Positions 1 to 6,000 of a DNA stretch of 9,216 nucleotides are shown one piece after another; the first letter of the stretch is position 1; every line of letters starts with the position of its first letter. The notes below the pieces were generated by a model that was given only the letters and a program-made list of their open reading frames with translations, was not told the DNA's origin and did no database searches. Location: the NCBI GenBank assembly GCA_003223595.1, contig QHVR01000003.1, positions 1 through 9,216 of the forward strand, given 5' to 3'. This DNA is from Acidobacteriota bacterium (GTDB lineage Bacteria; Acidobacteriota; Terriglobia; Terriglobales; Acidobacteriaceae). The position numbers were made by a program, and so were the translations under genes.

Positions 1-412
1 GTTTGAGGCGCTCGAAGGCCTGGCGCACATGAAGTTTGTCGTCGAACTCAGGATCCGCCGGACTGATCTCTTCAGAGTTCTCGGGCAACTGCAATTCCTT
101 GCCACGGCGGCAGCGATCGTGCACCAGGTTCGTCGCGATTCGAAACAGGTAGGAGCGCGTCTGCTGCTCGTCCATTTCGTGCCGTCGCGTGGCCAGCAAG
201 CGGCAATATGCTTCCTGGAGAATATCTTCGGCGAGATCCGGTTGCCGAGTCACGGCCAGAAGGTAACGAAGCAGGATCCTAGACGTCTGCTCGTAAAATC
301 TCCCGAACACAGCCTCATCCATCGAGAGCGCGCTGGCCTTCTTCTCCAGCGCTGCTTTCGACGTCGCCGCGAATTGCAGGTTCAAAACCCGAATCTGGAG
401 TTCCTCCAGCAT
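1..412 (-). CDS. ECF-type RNA polymerase sigma factor, 3' part cut by the window edge
   Basis: An alternative sigma factor of the extracytoplasmic-function group, which redirects RNA polymerase to a specific promoter set. 137 residues are visible. Region 2 covers about residues 34-104. It includes the core-binding helix DLAEDILQEAYCRLL (59-73) and the -10-recognition helix around TRSYLFRIATNLVHDRCRR (85-103). A linker rich in acidic residues follows, and region 4 is just beginning (HVRQAFERLK, 128-137) when the window ends. The start is uncertain. The ATG at 412 lies 11 bases after the stop of the upstream membrane-protein gene, but its AGGA abuts the ATG with no spacer. The in-frame ATG at 322 gives MDEAVFGRFY, a start more typical of ECF factors, but also lacks a clear ribosome site. 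The 30 extra residues are polar and could be real. Close spacing suggests co-transcription with the membrane protein. Family assignment is firm; the regulon is unknown. Confidence 0.88.
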   Translation of the reverse strand, partial: MLEELQIRVLNLQFAATSKAALEKKASALSMDEAVFGRFYEQTSRILLRYLLAVTRQPDLAEDILQEAYCRLLATRRHEMDEQQTRSYLFRIATNLVHDRCRRGKELQLPENSEEISPADPEFDDKLHVRQAFERLK

Positions 413-423
413 TCCTGAAATGC

Positions 424-864
424 CTAAGCTCGGCTGCCGTTCAGCAGCCCGAAAGATTTCGACAGATAGTAAGAAGCTGCGGAGGATAATCCAAAGCCGA
501 TGCCGAGCACGGTGATGATTGTGCCGAAAACCACAAAGCCCTGTTCGGCGCCGCTGACGCGGCCGCGGAGAAGCAGCAGCGCGATACCCAGCGAGATCAT
601 GACGATCGCGGTCTGCAGCGCGCCGATGATCCGGGTGTGCGCCGACGCGGTCTCTACCCGCAAGGATTCGAGCAATTGCTTGCCGGCAGCCGTCTGCGCA
701 TAGGCCAGCAGTTCCTGGCCTGAGCTGATTTTTTCAAGCAGGCGATGCTGGAGTTCCGCCTGTAACTTTGCCATTTTGTATCGCCGGATGGTGCTGAAAA
801 CCACCCAAACGAACCAGGCAAAGAAGGCAATGATGATGGGCATGATCACTATGTCGTCACTCAC
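424..864 (-). CDS. Small three-TM membrane protein of unknown function, next to an ECF sigma factor
   Basis: A 146-residue integral membrane protein that I do not recognise as a characterised family. One hydrophobic segment lies at about residues 5-25. A basic, amphipathic, helix-forming stretch follows (about 27-78, including LQHRLLEKISSGQELLAYAQ). Two further membrane segments sit at about 81-99 and 108-132. The start is GTG at 864, well supported by GAGGAG at 871-876 with a six-base spacer. The gene precedes the ECF sigma gene by 11 bases, so the two are probably one transcript. The pairing suggests a role in sensing or restraining the sigma factor, but no zinc-finger anti-sigma motif (HxxxCxxC) is present, so this is only inference. 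It could equally be an unrelated membrane protein. That it is a gene is well supported by the ribosome site, hydrophobic periodicity and length. Confidence 0.8.
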   Translation of the reverse strand: MSDDIVIMPIIIAFFAWFVWVVFSTIRRYKMAKLQAELQHRLLEKISSGQELLAYAQTAAGKQLLESLRVETASAHTRIIGALQTAIVMISLGIALLLLRGRVSGAEQGFVVFGTIITVLGIGFGLSSAASYYLSKSFGLLNGSRA

Positions 865-990
865 GGGATGCTCCTCGGGCGGACGGCTTGGGTTCGGCGG
901 ATGTCCGCGTCCACCTGTATAACGCGCGAGCGGCAGCCTTGGTTAACAGTTCGCATGACGAATATAGACAAACGGAAGCGCTACCCAGCG

Positions 991-1257
991 TCAGTCTACG
1001 TCGGCGTCCAGGACGCGATCCTGCTCCAGGTAGTGAGACATGGCGTATTGCGCTAAGAGAGGGGTTTGCAGGCGGATTTCGGCCCCAATCCATTCCCCTT
1101 TGGCGTGCGGTTTGTCGGGAGGATGGTTGCAACGGCCGCCGCTGCCAAATTGCGGGCCGAAGTCGGCGCTTTGGATTTGATCGAAGTGACGGATCTCCCG
1201 CCATGCTTGATCGCCGATCGTGCCGGAGACGTCAATTTTGAGCTTCAGGATGGGCAC
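991..1257 (-). CDS. Possible small hypothetical protein (88 aa) directly downstream of DUF420
   Basis: An open frame beginning at GTG 1257, nine bases after the DUF420 stop and in the same reading frame. The product starts MPILKLKIDVSG, which has beta-strand character, and looks soluble, with no signal peptide or membrane segment. It contains a Gly/His/Pro-rich middle (GSGGRCNHPPDKPHAKG) and a more helical end (PLLAQYAMSHYLEQDRVL). By hand count about 70% of its codons end in G or C, which favours coding over chance. No good Shine-Dalgarno precedes the GTG and I recognise no family. It could be a short gene coupled to the DUF420 gene by termination-reinitiation, a decayed remnant, or non-coding DNA. 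The remaining stretch, 865-990, holds no gene I can support. Confidence 0.4.
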   Translation of the reverse strand: MPILKLKIDVSGTIGDQAWREIRHFDQIQSADFGPQFGSGGRCNHPPDKPHAKGEWIGAEIRLQTPLLAQYAMSHYLEQDRVLDADVD

Positions 1258-1266
1258 TGGATCAAC

Positions 1267-1701
1267 TCAACTGTGCGGGAACCACCGGTACAGCATGAAG
1301 TAGACGATCACGCCTGTAACGGAGACATACATCCAGAGCGGCCAAGTCCAGCGCGCGATCACCCGGTGCTTGTCATAACGCGCGCGTAGGCCCCGGTTCA
1401 GCGTGATCACTGCTAAAGGCACGATCACCATGGCAAGCACCACGTGCGTGCTCAGAATCGTGAAGTAAACCGGGCGCGACCAGCCTTGGCCTAAAAAAAT
1501 AATGTTTCCAACTTTGTAATGGAAGAAGACGTAGCAGGCCAGAAACAGAGTTGACGCAACCACCGCAGCGATCATGCACAGTCGATGCGCGGCCATGCGG
1601 CCTTTTGCGATCAGCACGCGCCCCGTGAGGAGCAGTGCGGCGCTGGTGCCATTGAGGGTCGCGTTGAGAGCGGGGAAGTAGGCGTACTGCTCGGCAATCA
1701 C
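1267..1701 (-). CDS. DUF420 four-TM protein, CtaM-type cytochrome oxidase assembly factor
   Basis: A 144-residue polytopic membrane protein of the DUF420 family. Characterised members (CtaM of Staphylococcus aureus, related to YozB of Bacillus) are needed for a functional aa3-type oxidase. Four membrane helices are visible at about residues 11-29, 42-60, 78-100 and 117-137. Conserved-looking features are an Asn near the N terminus (PALNATLNG, 10-18) and histidines at or near helix ends: H39 (AAHR), H61 (FFHYKVG), H86 (STHVVLA) and H112 (DKHR). These could bind haem or copper. The start is GTG at 1701: its GTGA overlaps the permease stop by four bases, and GAGG at 1710-1713 gives an eight-base spacer. 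A much longer frame runs upstream but overlaps the permease and is not used. Co-translation with the ABC permease and closeness to ctaA support an oxidase-biogenesis role. The molecular activity is not known. Confidence 0.85.
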   Translation of the reverse strand: MIAEQYAYFPALNATLNGTSAALLLTGRVLIAKGRMAAHRLCMIAAVVASTLFLACYVFFHYKVGNIIFLGQGWSRPVYFTILSTHVVLAMVIVPLAVITLNRGLRARYDKHRVIARWTWPLWMYVSVTGVIVYFMLYRWFPHS

Positions 1702-2525
1702 GCAGCGGGCCTCGTGCTGCGGCGATTCGCCATCAGCAATGCCAATCCGAACATCACAAGCGAGAACAGGCCCAGAGTCGCAATAGAAGAAGACAATGCG
1801 AACGAGCTTTCCGCCCCGGGATAAAACAGCACGCGAAGTGCTTCCACGCCGTACGTTAGCGGGTTCAGGCGCATGATGATGCGAATCCATCCTGATGCTC
1901 CGGAGAGCGGGAACAGCGCGCCGGAGACCAGCCACAGGGGTATCAGGAATAAGTTCACAATCGCGTGAAAGGCCTGCGAGGAATCCATGGGCCATGCAAT
2001 CGCGAATCCCAGCGCGGTGAGCGAAAACGAGACTAGGAATACGACGACAGCGACCAGGAACAGTTGCATGGGTTCGATATGGACTCCTGCAAATGGCGCG
2101 AAAACGAGGAAGACCATGCCTTGGACGGCAGCCAGCGTAGTGCCGCCCAAAACCTTGCCCAATACAATGGCCGTGCGCGGAACCGGAGCGACAAGGACAG
2201 AAAGAAGGAATCCCTCTTTGCGATCCTCGATCACCGACATCATGGTGAAGATCGAAGTGAAGAGGACGATCAGGATCAGGATGCCGGGATACGAGTAGTC
2301 GAGATAATGCTGCTGGCCCGCTCCCCCGCCGGAACGGAACGACGTTCCGAAGCCCGATCCCAGCACTGCCCAGAAAACCAGGGGAGAAGCCAGCACCCCG
2401 ATCACCCGTCCGGTCTGTCGATAGAAGCGGACAATCTCCCGCCACCACAGCGTGAAGGCCGGGAGCATGACACCCGTCGATGTTCGAACCCCGCGACGCG
2501 GCAGAGTCGCGACCTGTGTCGCCAT
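1698..2525 (-). CDS. ABC-2 type exporter permease (DrrB-like)
   Basis: The membrane half of an ABC exporter, 275 residues, the normal length for the ABC-2/DrrB group. After a basic cytoplasmic N terminus, about six membrane segments fall near residues 41-58, 82-98, 118-145, 154-178, 188-208 and 246-266. Two family landmarks are clear. One is the cytoplasmic coupling loop DRKEGFLLSVLVAPVPR (101-117) after helix 2. The other is NPLTYGVEALR (221-231) before the last helix. The start ATG at 2525 shares its A with the stop of the upstream small gene (TGATG), and AAGGTGAG lies about eight bases upstream. The stop overlaps the DUF420 start by four bases. It should pair with the ATPase at 2848-3903. 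The substrate is unknown; the neighbourhood suggests something needed for cytochrome oxidase assembly, but the sequence does not show what. Confidence 0.9.
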   Translation of the reverse strand: MATQVATLPRRGVRTSTGVMLPAFTLWWREIVRFYRQTGRVIGVLASPLVFWAVLGSGFGTSFRSGGGAGQQHYLDYSYPGILILIVLFTSIFTMMSVIEDRKEGFLLSVLVAPVPRTAIVLGKVLGGTTLAAVQGMVFLVFAPFAGVHIEPMQLFLVAVVVFLVSFSLTALGFAIAWPMDSSQAFHAIVNLFLIPLWLVSGALFPLSGASGWIRIIMRLNPLTYGVEALRVLFYPGAESSFALSSSIATLGLFSLVMFGLALLMANRRSTRPAA

Positions 2526-2851
2526 CAGGAACTCACCTTTTCCGCAGGAAGCTTTGCCGCCGGCGGGGGGCTAGCCGCCGGCGTGGCGCTCGCGGTTTTT
2601 GCCACAGGTGCAGGACTTGCCGGCACCAGTGTTGCCTTTTTCTTCTGGGCGAAAGACAGGAGCCCCTTATCGCGCGCTTCCCAGTAGCTGTTCAACAGAA
2701 AACAACCCGAGACCGTAAGCAGAATCAGCGACATGAACAGACCATCCACGGTAGCCGATGGTGGAGCAATGCTGATCATGCCACTGGCAAACATCCAGAC
2801 GACGCCTGCCAAGGGGACCAGAGCTAGAACCAGAGAAAGCACAAGAATCAC
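2525..2851 (-). CDS. Two-TM small protein with Ala/Pro-rich tail, coupled to ABC exporter
   Basis: A 108-residue protein with two hydrophobic segments (about residues 1-24 and 36-56). A short basic juxtamembrane stretch (DKGLLSFAQKKK, 61-72) and a low-complexity Ala/Pro/Lys tail to the C terminus follow. I do not recognise a family. The gene is very probably real. Its GTG start (2851) forms a GTGA overlap with the ATPase stop and has an AGGAGG at 2858-2863 with a six-base spacer. Its own stop overlaps the permease ATG by one base. Being translated between ATPase and permease suggests an accessory subunit of this transporter, or a small oxidase-related membrane protein. Both are inference. The tail could be a flexible tether; its side of the membrane is not determined, although the basic residues after helix 2 suggest it is cytoplasmic with both termini inside. 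Confidence 0.75.
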   Translation of the reverse strand: MILVLSLVLALVPLAGVVWMFASGMISIAPPSATVDGLFMSLILLTVSGCFLLNSYWEARDKGLLSFAQKKKATLVPASPAPVAKTASATPAASPPPAAKLPAEKVSS

Positions 2852-3903
2852 GACTGACCTCCTCTTTTCTTCTTCTTTTTGTCCTTCTTTTCGCTTGCAG
2901 TTGGGTCGGACTCGTTCGCTTCACTCCAAAACTTGTGGCCGGTGCGATGAATGAATACATCCTCGAGCGCTGGTTTGCTGACCGAGATCGCCTGAATTTC
3001 GCCGGGAAAGGCCTCCACCACGTCAGGGACAAAGCGGTGTCCGGCTTCCTGCTCGATTCGGACCTGGCTGCCCAGCACCGTCGTCGTTACGTGAAACTGC
3101 GCACGGATATGCTCAGCCAAAACTCCGGCGTCCCGGGCGGCATCCAGCAGGATGACATCTCCTCCGATTTCGCTTTTCAATTCTGCGGGAGTGCCGAGGG
3201 CCACCAGATTTCCCTCATTCATGATGGCGAGGCGGTCGCAGCGTTCGGCCTCTTCCATCAGGTGCGTCGTCACTAGTATAGAAACGTGCTCCTCGTCCCG
3301 CAGAATTTGCAGATACTGCCAAAGATCGCGGCGGGCGCCGGGATCGAGCCCAGTGGTCGTCGGTTCGTCCAGCAGAAGAACCGCCGGGTGATGCAACAGG
3401 CCCTTGGCCAGCTCGATGCGGCGCTGCATGCCTCCGGAGAAGGTTTCCACGCGCTCTTTGGCACGATCTGCGAGCCCGACACGGCTGAGAATTTCATGAA
3501 CGCGCGCCTTCAGGGCAGATCCACGCAGGCCATAAAGATGGCCTTGATGCCATAGATTCTCATAAGCCGTCAGCTTGGGATCGACGCTTTGCGCCTGGAA
3601 CACAACTCCGATCTGGCGCCGAAGGCTGGCGGGATCCTGCGCGGCATCGAAGCCCATGACCAGAGCGCGGCCGCCGGTGGGAATCATCAGCGTCGAAAGA
3701 ATGCGGAACAGCGTCGTTTTCCCGCTGCCGTTGGGCCCCAGCAGGCCAAACAGTTCCGCAGGCCTTACGTCGAAGCTCACGCCGTTCAGAGCGGTGCGGC
3801 TTTCATATCGATGAACGAGATTCTGAACCGAAATGACCGGATGCGCGGAAGTGTCAACCACTTCCGGGCCGGAATCTATGACTGGCGAGACTTTCGAGAC
3901 CAA
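2848..3903 (-). CDS. ABC transporter ATP-binding protein, DrrA-like
   Basis: The nucleotide-binding subunit of the ABC-2 exporter, 351 residues. All catalytic motifs are intact: Walker A GPNGSGKT (56-63), Q-loop Q103, signature FSGGMQ (155-160), Walker B VLLLDE (175-180), D-loop GLD (185-187) and switch H214. A C-terminal accessory domain follows and ends in SKPALEDVFIHRTG (309-322), the hallmark of DrrA-type ATPases. The last 20 residues are a lysine-rich tail (KKDKKKKKRGGQS), longer and more basic than usual. Its purine-rich codons also form the ribosome site for the next gene. The start taken is TTG at 3903, preceded by GGGGA with about six bases between. An in-frame stop lies 27 bases upstream with no ATG or GTG between, so TTG or an internal GTG (codon 15) must be used. 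First gene of the coupled cassette. Confidence 0.93.
   Translation of the reverse strand: MVSKVSPVIDSGPEVVDTSAHPVISVQNLVHRYESRTALNGVSFDVRPAELFGLLGPNGSGKTTLFRILSTLMIPTGGRALVMGFDAAQDPASLRRQIGVVFQAQSVDPKLTAYENLWHQGHLYGLRGSALKARVHEILSRVGLADRAKERVETFSGGMQRRIELAKGLLHHPAVLLLDEPTTTGLDPGARRDLWQYLQILRDEEHVSILVTTHLMEEAERCDRLAIMNEGNLVALGTPAELKSEIGGDVILLDAARDAGVLAEHIRAQFHVTTTVLGSQVRIEQEAGHRFVPDVVEAFPGEIQAISVSKPALEDVFIHRTGHKFWSEANESDPTASEKKDKKKKKRGGQS
2858..2863 (-). promoter_or_regulatory. Strong Shine-Dalgarno inside the 3' end of the ABC ATPase gene
   Basis: A perfect AGGAGG, six bases before the GTG start at 2851. It lies in codons of the Lys-Arg-Gly-Gly tail of the ATPase. It fixes the start of the two-TM small protein and supports translational coupling, because the start overlaps the ATPase stop by four bases. 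Confidence 0.7.
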
Positions 3904-4022
3904 AGCGAATCCCCAGGAACTAGAAACAGTTTACGACATTCAGAGCGGGAGTAGGACGCTTACAGTACAGCGGCACTGCGTATTTTGATGCTCGAGAGCC
4001 GTCGATCTTCGCTCGACCAGGC

Positions 4023-5012
4023 TTACGCGGCGGACGGATTTTGCTCTGCCTGCGGAACTCTTTCTTCAAATGCCACAGGAACGTGGCGCCAGACCTGAAT
4101 TGCAAGTACGACCGTGGTGGCGAGCAGCAACGCTCCCACGGCCACGTGCGTCACCGTCGAAATCACCATCGGGAGTTCGGGTTGCGCCGCATCTTTGCCC
4201 CAGGACACACGCGTCAGAAAAGCAGTGAAGCCGAGGCAGAGTTGAGCAATCACCAGCGAGAGCATCAGAATCGATAGGCGGCGAATCGCTTCGATTTCGG
4301 AATATACGCTCAACGCGCGCACTGCGGTCCAGGCAAGGACGAAAGACACCACGGCGGCGTGAACGACATGCGGCCACCAACTGAGGCCATGATGGCGAAA
4401 CATCGCGCCCAAAATCAGCTGCACGTAAAGCACGAAAATGGAGAGCAGGGTCAGGGTGAACAGGCTGGGGCGCCTTTGGTCGAATTCCACGCGCGGGACT
4501 TCTTCAATCCATCTGCGGCCGGTGAAGACGGCCATGGCAACTGCGATGCAGAAGAAAGTCTGGGCCAACGCAGCGTGGGCGGAAGAAATGGGCGCCGGCA
4601 GGAAAAACAGAACCGTCAGTCCTCCGAGAATTCCTTGTGCGATTACCGTGCCGACGGCCGCAATGGCGAGCATCCGCAACCAGCGCCGCTTTTCAGCGCG
4701 CCACATCCAGACCGCCAGGATGATGGTCAACAACCCGGCGCCTTGCGCGATCATGCGATGAATGTGCTCGAATTTCACTCCGCCGACCAGTTTCGGGATC
4801 TTATACAGCGAGCCGAACGAGGTCGGCCAATCAGGAACGGAAAGACCTGCGTCGTTGCTGGTGACGAGTGCTCCGGCGATGATCAGCAGAAAGGTCCAGC
4901 AGGCTAGAATGACTGCAAATCGGTGGAGGCCGCGATTATAAGTTGCAGCGATGGCTTTCAGAGTGGTGCCCCTTGGGTCTGGAAAAAATAGCCGAGATTG
5001 TAGCGCCGGCAT
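4023..5012 (-). CDS. ctaA: Heme A synthase (CtaA/COX15)
   Basis: Membrane monooxygenase that converts haem O to haem A, the cofactor of aa3/caa3 oxidases, by oxidising the C8 methyl group. The 329-residue product has about eight membrane helices in two similar four-helix halves, as in the family. Signature stretches are TSNDAGLSVPDWPTSFG (51-67) and FEHIHRM (81-87). The latter carries the catalytic Glu (E82) and haem-ligand His (H85), equivalent to E57/H60 of the Bacillus enzyme. Other ligand candidates are H146 (SSAHAAL), H218 or H215 (PHVVHAA) and H289 (VTHVAVG). The ATG at 5012 is the only ATG near the start and lacks a convincing ribosome site. Its first 18 or so residues (MPALQSRLFFPDP...) are not typical, so a later non-ATG start is possible: AAGGGG precedes a CTG at codon 18. 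Separate from the ABC cassette by 119 bases, in which I see no strong signal. Confidence 0.95.
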   Translation of the reverse strand: MPALQSRLFFPDPRGTTLKAIAATYNRGLHRFAVILACWTFLLIIAGALVTSNDAGLSVPDWPTSFGSLYKIPKLVGGVKFEHIHRMIAQGAGLLTIILAVWMWRAEKRRWLRMLAIAAVGTVIAQGILGGLTVLFFLPAPISSAHAALAQTFFCIAVAMAVFTGRRWIEEVPRVEFDQRRPSLFTLTLLSIFVLYVQLILGAMFRHHGLSWWPHVVHAAVVSFVLAWTAVRALSVYSEIEAIRRLSILMLSLVIAQLCLGFTAFLTRVSWGKDAAQPELPMVISTVTHVAVGALLLATTVVLAIQVWRHVPVAFEERVPQAEQNPSAA

Positions 5013-5107
5013 CTGGCGGGTTTCGGCGAGGCGACTTTACCCGCAGCGTCCGAGGCGAGATGCTTCAGAACTCCGCCAATATGCCGACGCTACCAAACCG
5101 ACTTCAT

Positions 5108-5116
5108 ATTCTAGCA
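5108..5116 (-). promoter_or_regulatory. Candidate extended -10 promoter for ctaA
   Basis: On the minus strand the gap between the lipoprotein stop and ctaA carries TGCTAGAAT: a TGN extension plus a hexamer matching TATAAT at five of six positions. No good -35 box lies 16-18 bases upstream, which is tolerable for extended -10 promoters. It would give a leader of roughly 90 bases before the ctaA ATG. Short motifs of this kind arise by chance, so this is only a candidate. Confidence 0.3.
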
Positions 5117-5126
5117 AAGGGAAACG

Positions 5127-5876
5127 CTATTCACCGGCTGCCTTGAAGCTGGTGTCAACCGTCTTGGTTTCCTTCGGAGCCACGGTGACCTTTTGATCCT
5201 GCTCTCCCAGTTTCTCGTGCACGAACCCGAGTGTGTAGTCGCCGGGAGGCAAGCCCTTGATCTCGTACTTGCCGGATTTATCCGTAACGGCAAAGAACGG
5301 GCTCTTGACCACGTTGACGTACATCTTCATCCACGGGTGCTGGTTGCACTTGACCGGGAGCATGATCTCTTCACGGGATTCGTTCCACTCACGATTGTCC
5401 TTGGGCGTGGGATGAATGTTGTGGGTGGTAGGATCGTCATTTTTGATGTCCACCGTCTGCCCTGCCATCACGCCGAGAACATGGGGATGATACTGGCAGC
5501 CCTTCTGATCAAGCACTACTGGATCCTTGGGCGCATCAAAGGAGCGATTGCCCAGGCCATCTTTCACGTACACGAAAACGTTCGCCAGATCGCCGCCACT
5601 GACCACGACGCTCTCGGCTTCATTGGTGCCCTTGCAGCCGGGATCCTGGCTCATATCGATCTTGGCGGGCTTGGGCGCGGTGCCATCGAACTTCACCGTC
5701 CCATTCACGGTCGCCGCGGTCGCGGGGTCAATCGGAGTGGCCGCAGGCTGGGCTTGCTGCTCGGTGGCTGAGTTATTTGACTGCTCGGTATTTTCCTTCT
5801 TGTTGCATCCCGCCAGAAGCAGCAAAGCACAAACTGCGAGCATGCTGGCGAGAATGGTCCAATGTTTTCGATTCAT
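5127..5876 (-). CDS. Cupredoxin-like lipoprotein with carboxypeptidase-regulatory-like domain
   Basis: A 249-residue exported lipoprotein, probably an electron carrier or copper protein on the outer face of the membrane. The N terminus is a classical lipoprotein signal: MNRK, a hydrophobic core, and lipobox LLAGC with C24 as the lipidated residue. A polar Glu/Gln/Ala/Pro linker follows to about residue 55. A beta-rich region then carries type-1-copper-like ligands: H152 and H155 (TTHNIHP), then C177, H180 and M183 in CNQHPWM. C127, H130 and H132 (GCQYHPH) may add to the site. Residues 190-245 form a carboxypeptidase-regulatory-like beta sandwich (DKSGKYEIKGLPPGDYTLGF, 199-218). I chose ATG 5876 because it directly opens the signal peptide and has AGAGGG about ten bases upstream; the same frame is open to 6026 but would bury the signal. 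It lies 124 bases after the large cytochrome gene and likely works with it. Confidence 0.85.
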   Translation of the reverse strand: MNRKHWTILASMLAVCALLLLAGCNKKENTEQSNNSATEQQAQPAATPIDPATAATVNGTVKFDGTAPKPAKIDMSQDPGCKGTNEAESVVVSGGDLANVFVYVKDGLGNRSFDAPKDPVVLDQKGCQYHPHVLGVMAGQTVDIKNDDPTTHNIHPTPKDNREWNESREEIMLPVKCNQHPWMKMYVNVVKSPFFAVTDKSGKYEIKGLPPGDYTLGFVHEKLGEQDQKVTVAPKETKTVDTSFKAAGE

Positions 5877-5936
5877 AATGATGTCGCCCTCTCTCTTCGT
5901 TGTGATCAGAAATTTCATTCCGGCGCGCGGCCGATG

Positions 5937-5956
5937 CGCGAGCACTTCCGCTCGCG
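5937..5956 (-). other. Perfect 7-bp hairpin between cytochrome and lipoprotein genes
   Basis: The two arms (5937-5943 and 5950-5956) are perfect seven-base complements around a six-base loop, all GC-rich. No run of T follows on the minus strand, so it does not look like an intrinsic terminator. It could stabilise or separate the transcripts of the two genes. Confidence 0.35.
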
Positions 5957-6000
5957 TCGTACATGGACGATCCAATGCAGATTCTCCAGACCGGCCAATT

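Noticed and set aside
916..950. Weak promoter-like motifs (TATACA with an upstream TTAACC) before the 424-864 gene
   Set aside because: The spacing is about 19 bases and both boxes match poorly; too weak to call.
857..1204. 115-residue minus-strand frame in the region downstream of DUF420
   Set aside because: Composition is Arg/Pro/Ser-rich like an out-of-frame translation, it overlaps the better 88-residue candidate, and no ribosome site supports it.
1066..1389. 107-residue plus-strand frame overlapping the DUF420 3' end
   Set aside because: It would overlap a solid gene by over 120 bases on the opposite strand and has no recognised domain; probably a shadow.
1702..2448. Upstream extension of the DUF420 reading frame to a 393-residue protein
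   Set aside because: The extension overlaps the ABC permease in another frame and has Arg/Gly/His-rich shadow composition. The GTG at 1701 with a GTGA overlap and ribosome site explains the gene.
3904..4022. Short inverted repeat in the gap between ctaA and the ABC cassette as a possible terminator
   Set aside because: The stem is only about five base pairs and no T-run follows on the minus strand.
4359..4907. 182-residue plus-strand frame opposite ctaA
   Set aside because: Antisense to a clear heme A synthase; charged, Gln/His/Arg-rich composition with no domain.
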